DNA of 5,105 nucleotides from assembly GCA_913049615.1 (NCBI GenBank), contig CAJWZI010000167.1:1-5105 (forward strand), written 5' to 3'. Below, in pieces: positions 1 to 5,105 of this stretch (positions within the stretch are counted from its first letter, which is position 1; every line of letters starts with the position of its first letter). The stretch is from an uncultured Alphaproteobacteria bacterium (GTDB lineage Bacteria > Pseudomonadota > Alphaproteobacteria > GCA-2731375). A program made the translations under genes and the position numbers. The notes below the pieces were generated by a model. The model saw only the letters and a list, made by a program, of their open reading frames with translations. It had not been told where the DNA came from and did no database searches.

Positions 1-1
1 A

Positions 2-121
2 AAGCACGACAACGTTCTGCTGACACCCCACATCGCTGGCTCTACAATCGATGCTTGGAGGGAAACTCAGAATAAGGTGATAGAATCAGCCATTGAAATT
101 TTCAGGTCTTGGAAGGTATGA
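2..121 (+). CDS. D-2-hydroxyacid dehydrogenase, C-terminal fragment (5' end outside window)
   Basis: Frame 2 is open from the window edge to TGA at 119-121 and gives the last 39 residues of a protein. The segment begins KHDNVLLTPHIAGST, which matches the C-terminal signature of the D-isomer-specific 2-hydroxyacid dehydrogenases (phosphoglycerate dehydrogenase type). In that family the His of TPHxxxST is the catalytic acid/base. The helix that follows (ESAIEIFRSW) resembles the helix that usually closes the catalytic domain, so no ACT-type regulatory domain follows. The family oxidises or reduces 2-hydroxyacids with NAD(P). The TGA overlaps the ATG of the next gene (ATGA, 118-121), implying translational coupling, so it probably makes or modifies a sugar-acid precursor for the same glycan pathway. 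The true substrate and N-terminal Rossmann domain cannot be seen. Confidence 0.8.
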   Translation, partial: KHDNVLLTPHIAGSTIDAWRETQNKVIESAIEIFRSWKV

Positions 122-846
122 ATATTCTCCAAAACGTTATGTGGGGTTTGATCCCGGCGCGGGGCGGCTCCAAGTCTATTCCCATGAAAAACCTGACTCG
201 ATTCGGCGGTCGTCCGCTGATCGATTTTCAGGTCATTGCCGCTAGGGGCTATGGTGGTCTGGCGCGTTTGTTGTGCAGCACGGACCATCCGCAAATCGCG
301 GATCACTGCAACGCGCTGGATGTCGAGGTGCACCATCGGCCCGACGACCTTGGCGGGGACGATACGCCCATCATGGCTGTAATCGAGGAGCTGTTGTCGG
401 ATCTCAATGCCCGCGAGGGAGCGGTGGCGGAATGTATAGCTCTGCTACAGCCCACCTCGCCCTTTCTACTGGCCAAACATATCAAATGGACGGCAAATGC
501 ACTTCTGGCGGACCCCAAAGCTGGTTCGGCACAGACCGTGGTACCCTGCCCGCACAATCATCATGCCGTCAACCAACGTGTTATCGCCGATGGTTTTGTC
601 AATTTTCACTACCCGGAAGAGCGGGCTTTGGCCCACAATAAGCAGAAAAAAGCAAAGCACTATCTGTTCGGCAATTTGTTGATTTTTCGCACTATAGCGG
701 CCATCGAACAACAAACGCCATTTGCTAGCCCATCGCTTCCGATTGAAATCCCTTGCGCTCAGGGCTTTGATCTCGATATGCCCGACGACCTCAAACTGGG
801 TCAGGCGTTGCTGGCAAGCGGTCTCGCCGAATTGCCAATTTCTTAA
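118..846 (+). CDS. acylneuraminate cytidylyltransferase family protein (CMP-sugar synthetase)
   Basis: This is a complete 242-residue protein, a usual length for bacterial CMP-sugar synthetases. The family transfers CMP from CTP to a nonulosonic acid (sialic, legionaminic or pseudaminic acid) or a Kdo-like sugar, in the cytoplasm. The nucleotide-binding loop IPARGGSKSIPMKN is at residues 12-25. CSTDHPQIA at 53-61 and RPDDLGGDDTP at 74-84 fit the conserved core, QPTSP is at 111-115, and FDLDMPDDL at 217-225 carries the acidic residues (about D218 and D220) expected to bind metal. I chose ATG 118 because it overlaps the upstream TGA. TTG 109 would add three residues, and ATG 139 lacks a ribosome site. 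The ribosome site here is weak (AGG near 104), consistent with coupling to the upstream gene. The family is clear; the exact sugar is not. Confidence 0.87.
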   Translation: MNILQNVMWGLIPARGGSKSIPMKNLTRFGGRPLIDFQVIAARGYGGLARLLCSTDHPQIADHCNALDVEVHHRPDDLGGDDTPIMAVIEELLSDLNAREGAVAECIALLQPTSPFLLAKHIKWTANALLADPKAGSAQTVVPCPHNHHAVNQRVIADGFVNFHYPEERALAHNKQKKAKHYLFGNLLIFRTIAAIEQQTPFASPSLPIEIPCAQGFDLDMPDDLKLGQALLASGLAELPIS

Positions 847-884
847 ATACACAAGATGAAATGTGAAGCAGGATTGTCACAATA

Positions 885-927
885 AAAACCCTTTTCTTGG
901 TTTTATGCATCCCGTTTAAAGGGGATG
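885..927. terminator. possible weak bidirectional terminator between convergent genes
   Basis: Two inverted repeats lie in the 94-nt gap between the convergent cytidylyltransferase and crotonase genes. The first pairs AAAACC (885-890) with GGTTTT (899-904) across an 8-nt loop, so its + strand 3' arm ends in four T. The second pairs CATCCC (908-913) with GGGATG (922-927), and its inner TTTAAA is self-complementary. Neither has a long GC stem followed by a clear T-run, so this is a position-based guess. Confidence 0.3.
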
Positions 928-940
928 GAACATTTTGGTC

Positions 941-1729
941 CTAATAGCCTACGTAGTTTCCCGTCCGCTTTTCCCTGAAGGCCTTGATGGCCTCCACGTG
1001 GTCTTTACCGGCCCGGGCGATGGCAATGTGGGAGCTGACAAGGTCAAAAGCCGTCTCCATGTCAGTTTCGAGACTTTGATTAACAGTGCGTTTTATTAGT
1101 TGGATCGAAAGAGGCGGCATGGCGGCGATCCTTTTCGCCAGTTTGGTGGTTTCGCCAAGAAGCTGATCATCAGGGTAGACATGATTGACTAGGCCAATTT
1201 CCAAAGCGGTTTCTGCATTGATAAAATCGGCCGTCCAGAGCAACTCTAACGCCCGTGCCTTGCCAACTAGCCGGGGCAAGAAATAAGCACCGCCACCGCC
1301 TGGCAAAAGCCCAATCTTGGCATACGTTTCGGCAAATTTGGCGCTTTCCCCCGCGATACGGATATCGCAGGCCAGGGCCAAATCCATGCCGCCGCCTATT
1401 GCTGCGCCGTTGACCGCGGCAAGCAAAGGTTTTTCGAACCTGGCGGCACGTTTTGCAAAGGCCTGAATTTCTTCCCAAATGCGGGTTTTCGTTATGTGAG
1501 GGCGGCTGTCGTTTTCCTCTCCCATGCCGCCGATATCCCCGCCAGAGCTAAACCCCCTGCCTGCCCCGGTCAGGATCACCGTACGGACATCTTCACGGCC
1601 CTCGCATTCGTCCAATGCCACGACCAGACCGTGCAGCATTTCGCTGGTAAAAGCGTTCAGTTTCTCCGGCCGGTTCATGGTTAGGGTCGCGACACCGTCC
1701 TGAACCTCAAAGATCAAATAGTCCGTCAA
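941..1729 (-). CDS. enoyl-CoA hydratase/isomerase (crotonase) family protein
   Basis: This is a crotonase-fold protein of 262 residues, the usual length, expected to act on an acyl-CoA thioester in the cytoplasm. DGVATLTMNRPEKLNAF (residues 11-27) is the family's N-terminal strand. GRGFSSGGD (57-65) and AAVNGAAIGGG (104-114) form the two oxyanion-hole segments, and IGLLPGGGGAYFLPRLVG follows at 139-156. Aligned by eye with mitochondrial enoyl-CoA hydratase, catalytic Glu144 is Asp116 (GGGMD) and catalytic Glu164 is Tyr136, so simple syn-hydration is not assured. Isomerase, hydrolase or other crotonase chemistry is possible. I chose TTG 1729 because GGAGGG at 1739-1734 lies 4 nt before it. The in-frame ATG at 1741 would put that ribosome site inside the gene and add four residues. 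It is the last gene of the three-gene minus-strand operon, 36 nt after the short-chain dehydrogenase. Confidence 0.88.
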   Translation of the reverse strand: MTDYLIFEVQDGVATLTMNRPEKLNAFTSEMLHGLVVALDECEGREDVRTVILTGAGRGFSSGGDIGGMGEENDSRPHITKTRIWEEIQAFAKRAARFEKPLLAAVNGAAIGGGMDLALACDIRIAGESAKFAETYAKIGLLPGGGGAYFLPRLVGKARALELLWTADFINAETALEIGLVNHVYPDDQLLGETTKLAKRIAAMPPLSIQLIKRTVNQSLETDMETAFDLVSSHIAIARAGKDHVEAIKAFREKRTGNYVGY

Positions 1730-1733
1730 TGTT

Positions 1734-1739
1734 CCCTCC
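1734..1739 (-). promoter_or_regulatory. ribosome binding site that favours a TTG start for the crotonase gene
   Basis: GGAGGG reads on the minus strand from 1739 to 1734, with AACA between it and TTG (1729-1727). The same hexamer precedes the nitronate monooxygenase-like gene and the first acyl-CoA dehydrogenase gene here. It begins with the last base of the alternative ATG (1741-1739), so it can serve only the TTG start. The 4-nt spacing is on the short side. Confidence 0.55.
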
Positions 1740-1765
1740 ATTATGTTTGTCGCTCTAGGCCGTCC

Positions 1766-2548
1766 CTATGCCGCCGTTATGCCGCCATCGATAGGCAAAG
1801 CGACCCCAGTAATCATGGATGCCTCGTCGGAGGCTAAGAACAGTGCCGCGTTGGCAATGTCTTCGGCTTGGGCCAGGCGGCGCAAAGGAATACCCTTAAT
1901 CAACTGCTCATTTATGCCGGCTTTCCGTTCCTCGCTCAGGCCCTTAGGCAAGAACTGCGGCAACATCGGCGTTTCCGTCGCTACAGGGCATAGCACATTG
2001 ACGCGGATATTGGCCCGTGCCAACTCAAGGGCCAGGCTTTTCGCCATGCCAACCACGCCATGTTTGGCTGCCGTATAGGGCGAGACGAAAGGGCGTGCGG
2101 CAATGCCCTGAAGGCTAGATGTAAAAAGGATTGCCGCGCCGCCTGCCAAATTGGCCGCACCATTGCGCAGTGCAGGCACCGCGGCCCGGGTCATACGATA
2201 AGGGCCGATCAGATCCACATCGACAATGCGTTGTAATATCTCGTCGTTAACATTTTCGATACTGTCATTGGCGAAAGGAATGCCCGCATTGTTGAACAGA
2301 ATATCCAGCTTACCAAACTGCTCTACCGCCAGGGCGACGGCGGCATCATTCTCCGCCGGTTTCGTATGGTCGCATTGGGCAAAAACACATGTATCGGTAA
2401 ATTCGGCGGCGACGGCTTGCCCCCTATCCGCGTCAATATCAGCCAGTAAGACGCGGGCCCCCTCGGCAATGAACAGCCGCACGCTGGCTTCGCCCATGCC
2501 CGAGGCACCACCCGTGATCAGCGCCACCCTATCCTTCAATCGATCCAT
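1766..2548 (-). CDS. short-chain dehydrogenase/reductase (SDR), classical NAD-type
   Basis: This 260-residue protein is a classical SDR. The cofactor loop TGGASGMG is at residues 12-19, and Asp37 ends the second strand (VLLADID), which in this family favours NAD(H) over NADP(H). NNAG is at 86-89. The catalytic Ser145, Tyr158 and Lys162 are present (TSSLQG, YTAAK), and the C-terminal IDGG is at 253-256. The structural Asn of the catalytic tetrad, normally in VNLxG, appears as Asp112 (VDLIG). It probably oxidises a hydroxyl on a CoA-bound or free intermediate, as a 3-hydroxyacyl-CoA dehydrogenase-like step would. The substrate is not evident. ATG 2548 is chosen because GAGGGG (2561-2556) stands 7 nt upstream; TTG at 2563 overlaps that site. 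The gene begins 18 nt after the nitronate monooxygenase-like gene, in one operon. Confidence 0.9.
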   Translation of the reverse strand: MDRLKDRVALITGGASGMGEASVRLFIAEGARVLLADIDADRGQAVAAEFTDTCVFAQCDHTKPAENDAAVALAVEQFGKLDILFNNAGIPFANDSIENVNDEILQRIVDVDLIGPYRMTRAAVPALRNGAANLAGGAAILFTSSLQGIAARPFVSPYTAAKHGVVGMAKSLALELARANIRVNVLCPVATETPMLPQFLPKGLSEERKAGINEQLIKGIPLRRLAQAEDIANAALFLASDEASMITGVALPIDGGITAA

Positions 2549-2555
2549 GGTGTTT

Positions 2556-2561
2556 CCCCTC
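2556..2561 (-). promoter_or_regulatory. ribosome binding site of the short-chain dehydrogenase gene
   Basis: GAGGGG on the minus strand is 7 nt before ATG 2548 and lies in the 18-nt gap after the upstream stop codon. It selects the ATG over the in-frame TTG at 2563, whose third base is the first base of this motif. Confidence 0.6.
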
Positions 2562-2566
2562 AATAA

Positions 2567-3571
2567 TTATTCTGCAGCAAGCGTATTGCCCGCCGCCAGG
2601 TTCGATAATACGGCACTCGCTTCTTTCACAACCGAGCGCACGACGGTGCCGGCTGACGGTACGCTATCAATTAAGCCGCTGCTCTGCCCGGCCGGCAATA
2701 CGCCATTTTCAACATCGCCTTCAATCCGCCCCTTTTGAGATGCTGGATGGCCGACATTTATGCCCTGCAACGGATAGGGTTCTATCTCCGCCTCGCGCCC
2801 GGCCCAGCTATCGGTGAAAGCGTTCCGTATCAGACGGCAGGTCTTGCCGCTATGGGCGCGGGTCACGATAGTGCCAGCGGTGTTGGTCTGGGCGATCTTT
2901 TGTTTATAGTTCTCGTGTGCCCGGGCCTCTGCAGTGGCAATAAATCGCGTGCCCATCCACACTCCTTGGGCCCCGAATGAAAGCGCCGCAACAAGGCCAC
3001 GACCATCTGCCAGGCCGCCGCCAGCCAGAACCGGTACATCCACGGCATCAACTACGGCGGGGATCAAGGCGGCAGTGCCAATCGAACCAACATGGCCGCC
3101 GCCGTCCGACCCCGAAGCGATTACGGCGTCAACGCCATCGGCAACAGCCTTTTGGGCATGGCGTACGGCGCCGACGACTGACATCACGGTGATGCCCAAT
3201 TCCTTTGCAGTGGGTATGGCATCCTTGGGGCTTCCCAGGCCGGAAATCAAAACCGGAACACGTTCTTCAAAAACCACATCCACTATGGCAGCGACCTTGT
3301 CCGTATAGCGTACCGCTTCATTGACCTTTGACGCGACGGTAGCGAAAAGTATATCGACGGCAAAAGGTCTGTCTGTCTGCTCCCTTACGCTGCGGATCTC
3401 GGCCCGAAGTTCATCCGCATCCATGGTTGAGCCGGCACCTATGCAGCCTAAACCACCGGCCTCTGATACGGCGGCAGCCAGATCGGCCCGGGCAACCCAA
3501 CCCATACCGGCTTGAAAAACCGGATGTTCGATCTGCAATTGCTGGCAAATTGGCGTCTGTATTCCAGGCAC
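2567..3571 (-). CDS. nitronate monooxygenase-like FMN-dependent oxidoreductase
   Basis: This 334-residue TIM-barrel flavoprotein belongs to the nitronate monooxygenase / 2-nitropropane dioxygenase family, which also includes the enoyl-ACP reductase FabK and the steroid-pathway protein IpdC. The N-terminal HPVFQAGMGWVA (residues 16-27) is typical. GSDGGGHVG (154-162) carries His160, at the usual catalytic position. AGGGLADG (183-190) and GVWMGTRF (203-210) are the expected FMN-phosphate loops, and ENGVLPAGQSSGLI (288-301) is a conserved C-terminal segment. The start is GTG 3571, backed by GGAGGG 8 nt upstream. As first gene of an operon with an SDR and a crotonase, it is more likely a CoA-ester redox enzyme (double-bond introduction or reduction) than a nitroalkane detoxifier, but that is inference. 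True nitronate monooxygenase or FabK-like activity remains possible. Confidence 0.85.
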   Translation of the reverse strand: MPGIQTPICQQLQIEHPVFQAGMGWVARADLAAAVSEAGGLGCIGAGSTMDADELRAEIRSVREQTDRPFAVDILFATVASKVNEAVRYTDKVAAIVDVVFEERVPVLISGLGSPKDAIPTAKELGITVMSVVGAVRHAQKAVADGVDAVIASGSDGGGHVGSIGTAALIPAVVDAVDVPVLAGGGLADGRGLVAALSFGAQGVWMGTRFIATAEARAHENYKQKIAQTNTAGTIVTRAHSGKTCRLIRNAFTDSWAGREAEIEPYPLQGINVGHPASQKGRIEGDVENGVLPAGQSSGLIDSVPSAGTVVRSVVKEASAVLSNLAAGNTLAAE

Positions 3572-3579
3572 TTTGAAAT

Positions 3580-3585
3580 CCCTCC
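3580..3585 (-). promoter_or_regulatory. ribosome binding site that supports a GTG start
   Basis: GGAGGG reads on the minus strand from 3585 to 3580, followed by ATTTCAAA and GTG at 3571-3569. The 8-nt spacing and strong match make GTG the likely start of the nitronate monooxygenase-like gene; no upstream in-frame ATG competes. Confidence 0.65.
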
Positions 3586-3677
3586 ACGATTTTCGTTGTG
3601 ATTAGGCATACAAACCCTATGGCCAGGACTGCCAGCGCGCTATCCTAAAATTCTTGTGATAATCAAAATATTATTGT
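3586..3677. promoter_or_regulatory. divergent promoter/operator region
   Basis: This is the only non-coding space between the minus-strand operon and the plus-strand acyl-CoA dehydrogenase operon, so both promoters should lie here or very close. It contains TTGTGAT at 3596-3602 and again at 3654-3660, 58 bp apart. GATAAT at 3658-3663 resembles a -10 box for the plus-strand operon and would place transcription near 3670, just upstream of the ribosome site. No good -35 hexamer is visible at the right distance. No regulator gene is in the window. Confidence 0.5.
3654..3668. repeat. imperfect palindrome, candidate operator
   Basis: TTGTGATAATCAAAA is centred on A3661. The arms TTGTGAT and ATCAAAA match as inverted repeats at six of seven positions, with TGAT-A-ATCA perfect at the core. 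It overlaps the GATAAT -10-like hexamer, the place a repressor would act. The left arm recurs at 3596-3602 in the same gap. TTGTGAT also occurs by chance at 4864-4870, so the word alone is not specific. Confidence 0.35.
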
Positions 3678-3683
3678 GGAGGG
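3678..3683 (+). promoter_or_regulatory. ribosome binding site of the first acyl-CoA dehydrogenase gene
   Basis: GGAGGG lies 9 nt before ATG 3693. It is the same hexamer used by two of the three divergent genes, which supports this start. Confidence 0.6.
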
Positions 3684-3692
3684 CGTTTTCCC

Positions 3693-4862
3693 ATGGATTT
3701 TGGTTTCAGCGAAGAGAACGAACGGTTTCGTGCCGCGATTAGGTCGTTTATCGCCGATCACGTAACGCCCGAAATTCTGCAGGAGATGAGAGATGGCTCG
3801 GCGGGTGCCGGTATCGGTCCCCTGACCCGAGAGCTTATTCTCAAAATCGGCGATCGGGGCTGGATCGGCATGAGCTGGCCGAAGGAGTATGGCGGACAGG
3901 ATGCTGATATCATCGATCAGTATATTTTCGAGGAAGAATTAGCCCGGGCACGGGTGCCCTTGAACCTTGGTAATTTCATCGAACAGGCACCTGCGATCAT
4001 GCAAGCCGGAACCGAGGCACAAAAAACCTATTTCCTGCCCCGTCTTGTTCGCGGTGAAGTTACCTTCGCGTTGGGTTATACGGAACCCAGTGGCGGTACC
4101 GATCTCGCATCCCTGAAGACTCGGGCGGTCGAGGATGAGGACGGATTTGTCATCAATGGCCAGAAGGTATTCACCACCCGTGCGGAGTCATCCTCCCATA
4201 TTTACCTCATGGCCCGCACTGATCCCGATGCCTCGAAACACAAAGGTATATCGATTTTTCTGGTGCCCATGGATACGCCGGGCATCACCGTGCGTCCTCT
4301 CTGGACCTTGCCAGGCGGGCGCACCAACGAGGTCTTCCTAGAAGATGTTCGTGTGCCCAAGGATAGTCTGCTGGGCGCGCGGGATGAGGGGTGGTATATC
4401 GGCGCCTCTGCCCTCAACCTCGGCCGGGCAGGTGCACGGCGCTATTGCATTTATGTCTCGCCCTTCGAGGATTTGCTCGATTTCCTGCAAAACGATGATC
4501 TTGGCCGCGAACTAGCAGATGATCCGGTTGTACGCGACAAAGTTGCTGAGCTTTACTGTGAGGCCCAAGTAGCGCGGCTTTTCACCATGCGTAGCCTCTC
4601 CATGGTACGGCGCGGCGTCAACCCTCCATATGAAATATCATCGGAGAAATTCTGGGGGCCAGAGTTTCAGGTTAGGACGACAGAGGCCGCAAGCCAAATA
4701 CTCGGATCCTATCATCAGCTTTGGGACAGTGACGAAGCACCCAAAGGGGGCAGCTTTCCAAGGCAATATGTGAACGCCATGGTTTCTACCTTTGGCCATG
4801 GCAGCACACAGGTAATGCGTACAGCAGTTGCCCGCCGGGGCCTCGGCCTTCCCAAGGAATAA
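3693..4862 (+). CDS. acyl-CoA dehydrogenase family protein lacking the usual catalytic Glu
   Basis: This complete 389-residue protein has the length and layout of FAD-dependent acyl-CoA dehydrogenases. The N-terminal helical domain contains GWIGMSWPKEYGG (residues 56-68). The middle beta domain has YTEPSGGTDLAS (129-140) and NGQKVFTT (155-162), and a C-terminal helical domain ends in ARRGLGLP (380-387). The family makes an alpha,beta double bond in an acyl-CoA and passes electrons to ETF. The C-terminal segment that normally reads YEGTSEIQR is GHGSTQVMR, which puts His369 at the catalytic Glu position of medium-chain dehydrogenase. The alternative base position of isovaleryl-CoA dehydrogenase (LER) is LGR, with Gly244. 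It may therefore be a non-catalytic or altered subunit. A second dehydrogenase gene begins only 6 nt later, suggesting a heteromeric enzyme. It heads the plus-strand operon, with GGAGGG 9 nt before its ATG. Confidence 0.9.
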   Translation: MDFGFSEENERFRAAIRSFIADHVTPEILQEMRDGSAGAGIGPLTRELILKIGDRGWIGMSWPKEYGGQDADIIDQYIFEEELARARVPLNLGNFIEQAPAIMQAGTEAQKTYFLPRLVRGEVTFALGYTEPSGGTDLASLKTRAVEDEDGFVINGQKVFTTRAESSSHIYLMARTDPDASKHKGISIFLVPMDTPGITVRPLWTLPGGRTNEVFLEDVRVPKDSLLGARDEGWYIGASALNLGRAGARRYCIYVSPFEDLLDFLQNDDLGRELADDPVVRDKVAELYCEAQVARLFTMRSLSMVRRGVNPPYEISSEKFWGPEFQVRTTEAASQILGSYHQLWDSDEAPKGGSFPRQYVNAMVSTFGHGSTQVMRTAVARRGLGLPKE

Positions 4863-4868
4863 ATTGTG

Positions 4869-5105
4869 ATGGATGTGCTGTTGAATCAAGAGGAAGAGAT
4901 GATCCGCGATGGACTGCGGCGTTTCTTTGAAACTGAATGCGACACTGATCGCGTGCGCGGTATCGAGGATGGGGAAACGCGGATCGACGGGAACCTATGG
5001 CAACAGCTGGCTGAATTGGGTTGGTTGGGGCTGGCGTTGCCGGCCGCCTACGGCGGCGGCGAGGCACCCTTCACACAGCTGGTCCTTTTATTCGAGGAGG
5101 CGGGT
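4869..5105 (+). CDS. acyl-CoA dehydrogenase family protein, N-terminal fragment (3' end outside window)
   Basis: An open frame runs from ATG 4869 to the window end and encodes 79 residues. It begins MDVLLNQEEEMIRDGLRRFF and contains LAELGWLGLALPAAYGGG, followed by LVLLFEEAG. This is the N-terminal helical domain of an acyl-CoA dehydrogenase; the preceding gene has the same pattern (GDRGWIGMSWPKEYGG, then FEEELARA). It starts 6 nt after the upstream stop codon. AAGGA at 4854-4858, inside the end of the upstream gene, can serve as its ribosome site. An in-frame GTG at 4866 is 7 nt from that site and is an alternative start. The FAD- and substrate-binding residues, including the catalytic Glu that would show whether it is the active subunit, lie beyond the window. 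Confidence 0.85.
   Translation, partial: MDVLLNQEEEMIRDGLRRFFETECDTDRVRGIEDGETRIDGNLWQQLAELGWLGLALPAAYGGGEAPFTQLVLLFEEAG

Noticed and set aside
466..852. 128-codon minus-strand open frame
   Set aside because: It is fully antisense to the cytidylyltransferase gene, whose motifs run through this stretch.
1743..2078. 111-codon plus-strand open frame
   Set aside because: It is antisense to the end of the SDR gene, with no ribosome site or recognisable domain; a shadow of codon bias on the other strand.
2226..2738. 170-codon plus-strand open frame over the SDR and the end of the nitronate monooxygenase-like gene
   Set aside because: It is antisense to two genes with clear family motifs, spans their junction, has a low-complexity Ser/Ala-rich translation and matches no family I recognise.
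2934..3308. 124-codon plus-strand open frame rich in Pro, Thr and Arg
   Set aside because: It is antisense to the core of the nitronate monooxygenase-like gene; the composition is what reversed GC-rich codons give.
3634..3641. AGCGCGCT perfect 8-bp palindrome in the divergent gap
   Set aside because: It is too short and of too simple a composition to count as an operator without conservation data.
3669..3674. TATTAT as a -10 box for the acyl-CoA dehydrogenase operon
   Set aside because: Transcription would begin near 3681, inside the GGAGGG ribosome site, and no -35 hexamer lies at the right distance.
3693..5105. Reading the two acyl-CoA dehydrogenases as a recent gene duplication
   Set aside because: The visible N-termini share only general family features and differ in most residues, so a recent tandem duplication is not supported.

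Overview
This window looks like ordinary chromosomal DNA of a moderately GC-rich Gram-negative bacterium. I would guess an alphaproteobacterium, from the style of the proteins and the mix of a surface-sugar operon with a CoA-ester catabolic cluster, but no taxonomic marker is present. It has seven coding regions: five complete and two cut by the window edges. I found no tRNA, rRNA, insertion sequence, CRISPR array or phage gene.

Positions 2-846 (+ strand) are the end of a nucleotide-sugar operon. The last 39 residues of a D-2-hydroxyacid dehydrogenase overlap by ATGA with a complete CMP-sugar synthetase of the acylneuraminate cytidylyltransferase family. Together they suggest an acidic (nonulosonic or Kdo-like) sugar made for a surface glycan.

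Positions 847-940 are a short convergent junction with two weak hairpins.

Positions 941-3571 (- strand) form a three-gene operon. In transcription order it encodes an FMN-dependent nitronate monooxygenase-like oxidoreductase, an NAD-type short-chain dehydrogenase, and a crotonase-fold enoyl-CoA hydratase/isomerase homologue. Gaps are 18 and 36 nt, and each gene has a strong GGAGG-like ribosome site.

Positions 3572-3692 separate this operon from a divergent + strand operon that begins with two consecutive acyl-CoA dehydrogenase genes. The second is cut by the window end. The intergenic region holds an imperfect palindrome and a repeated heptamer that could be operator sites.

Taken together, 941-5105 encodes a beta-oxidation-like set: alpha,beta-dehydrogenation, a crotonase step, alcohol oxidation and a flavin-dependent step. 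The substrate cannot be read from the sequence. Two enzymes depart from textbook active sites. The first acyl-CoA dehydrogenase lacks a glutamate at both known catalytic-base positions and sits next to a partner gene, as in heteromeric dehydrogenases. The crotonase homologue has Asp and Tyr where the hydratase has two Glu. The gene mix recalls clusters for ring-containing carboxylic acids such as steroid C/D-ring degradation, but this is a hypothesis only. I see no clearly new type of biological system here.
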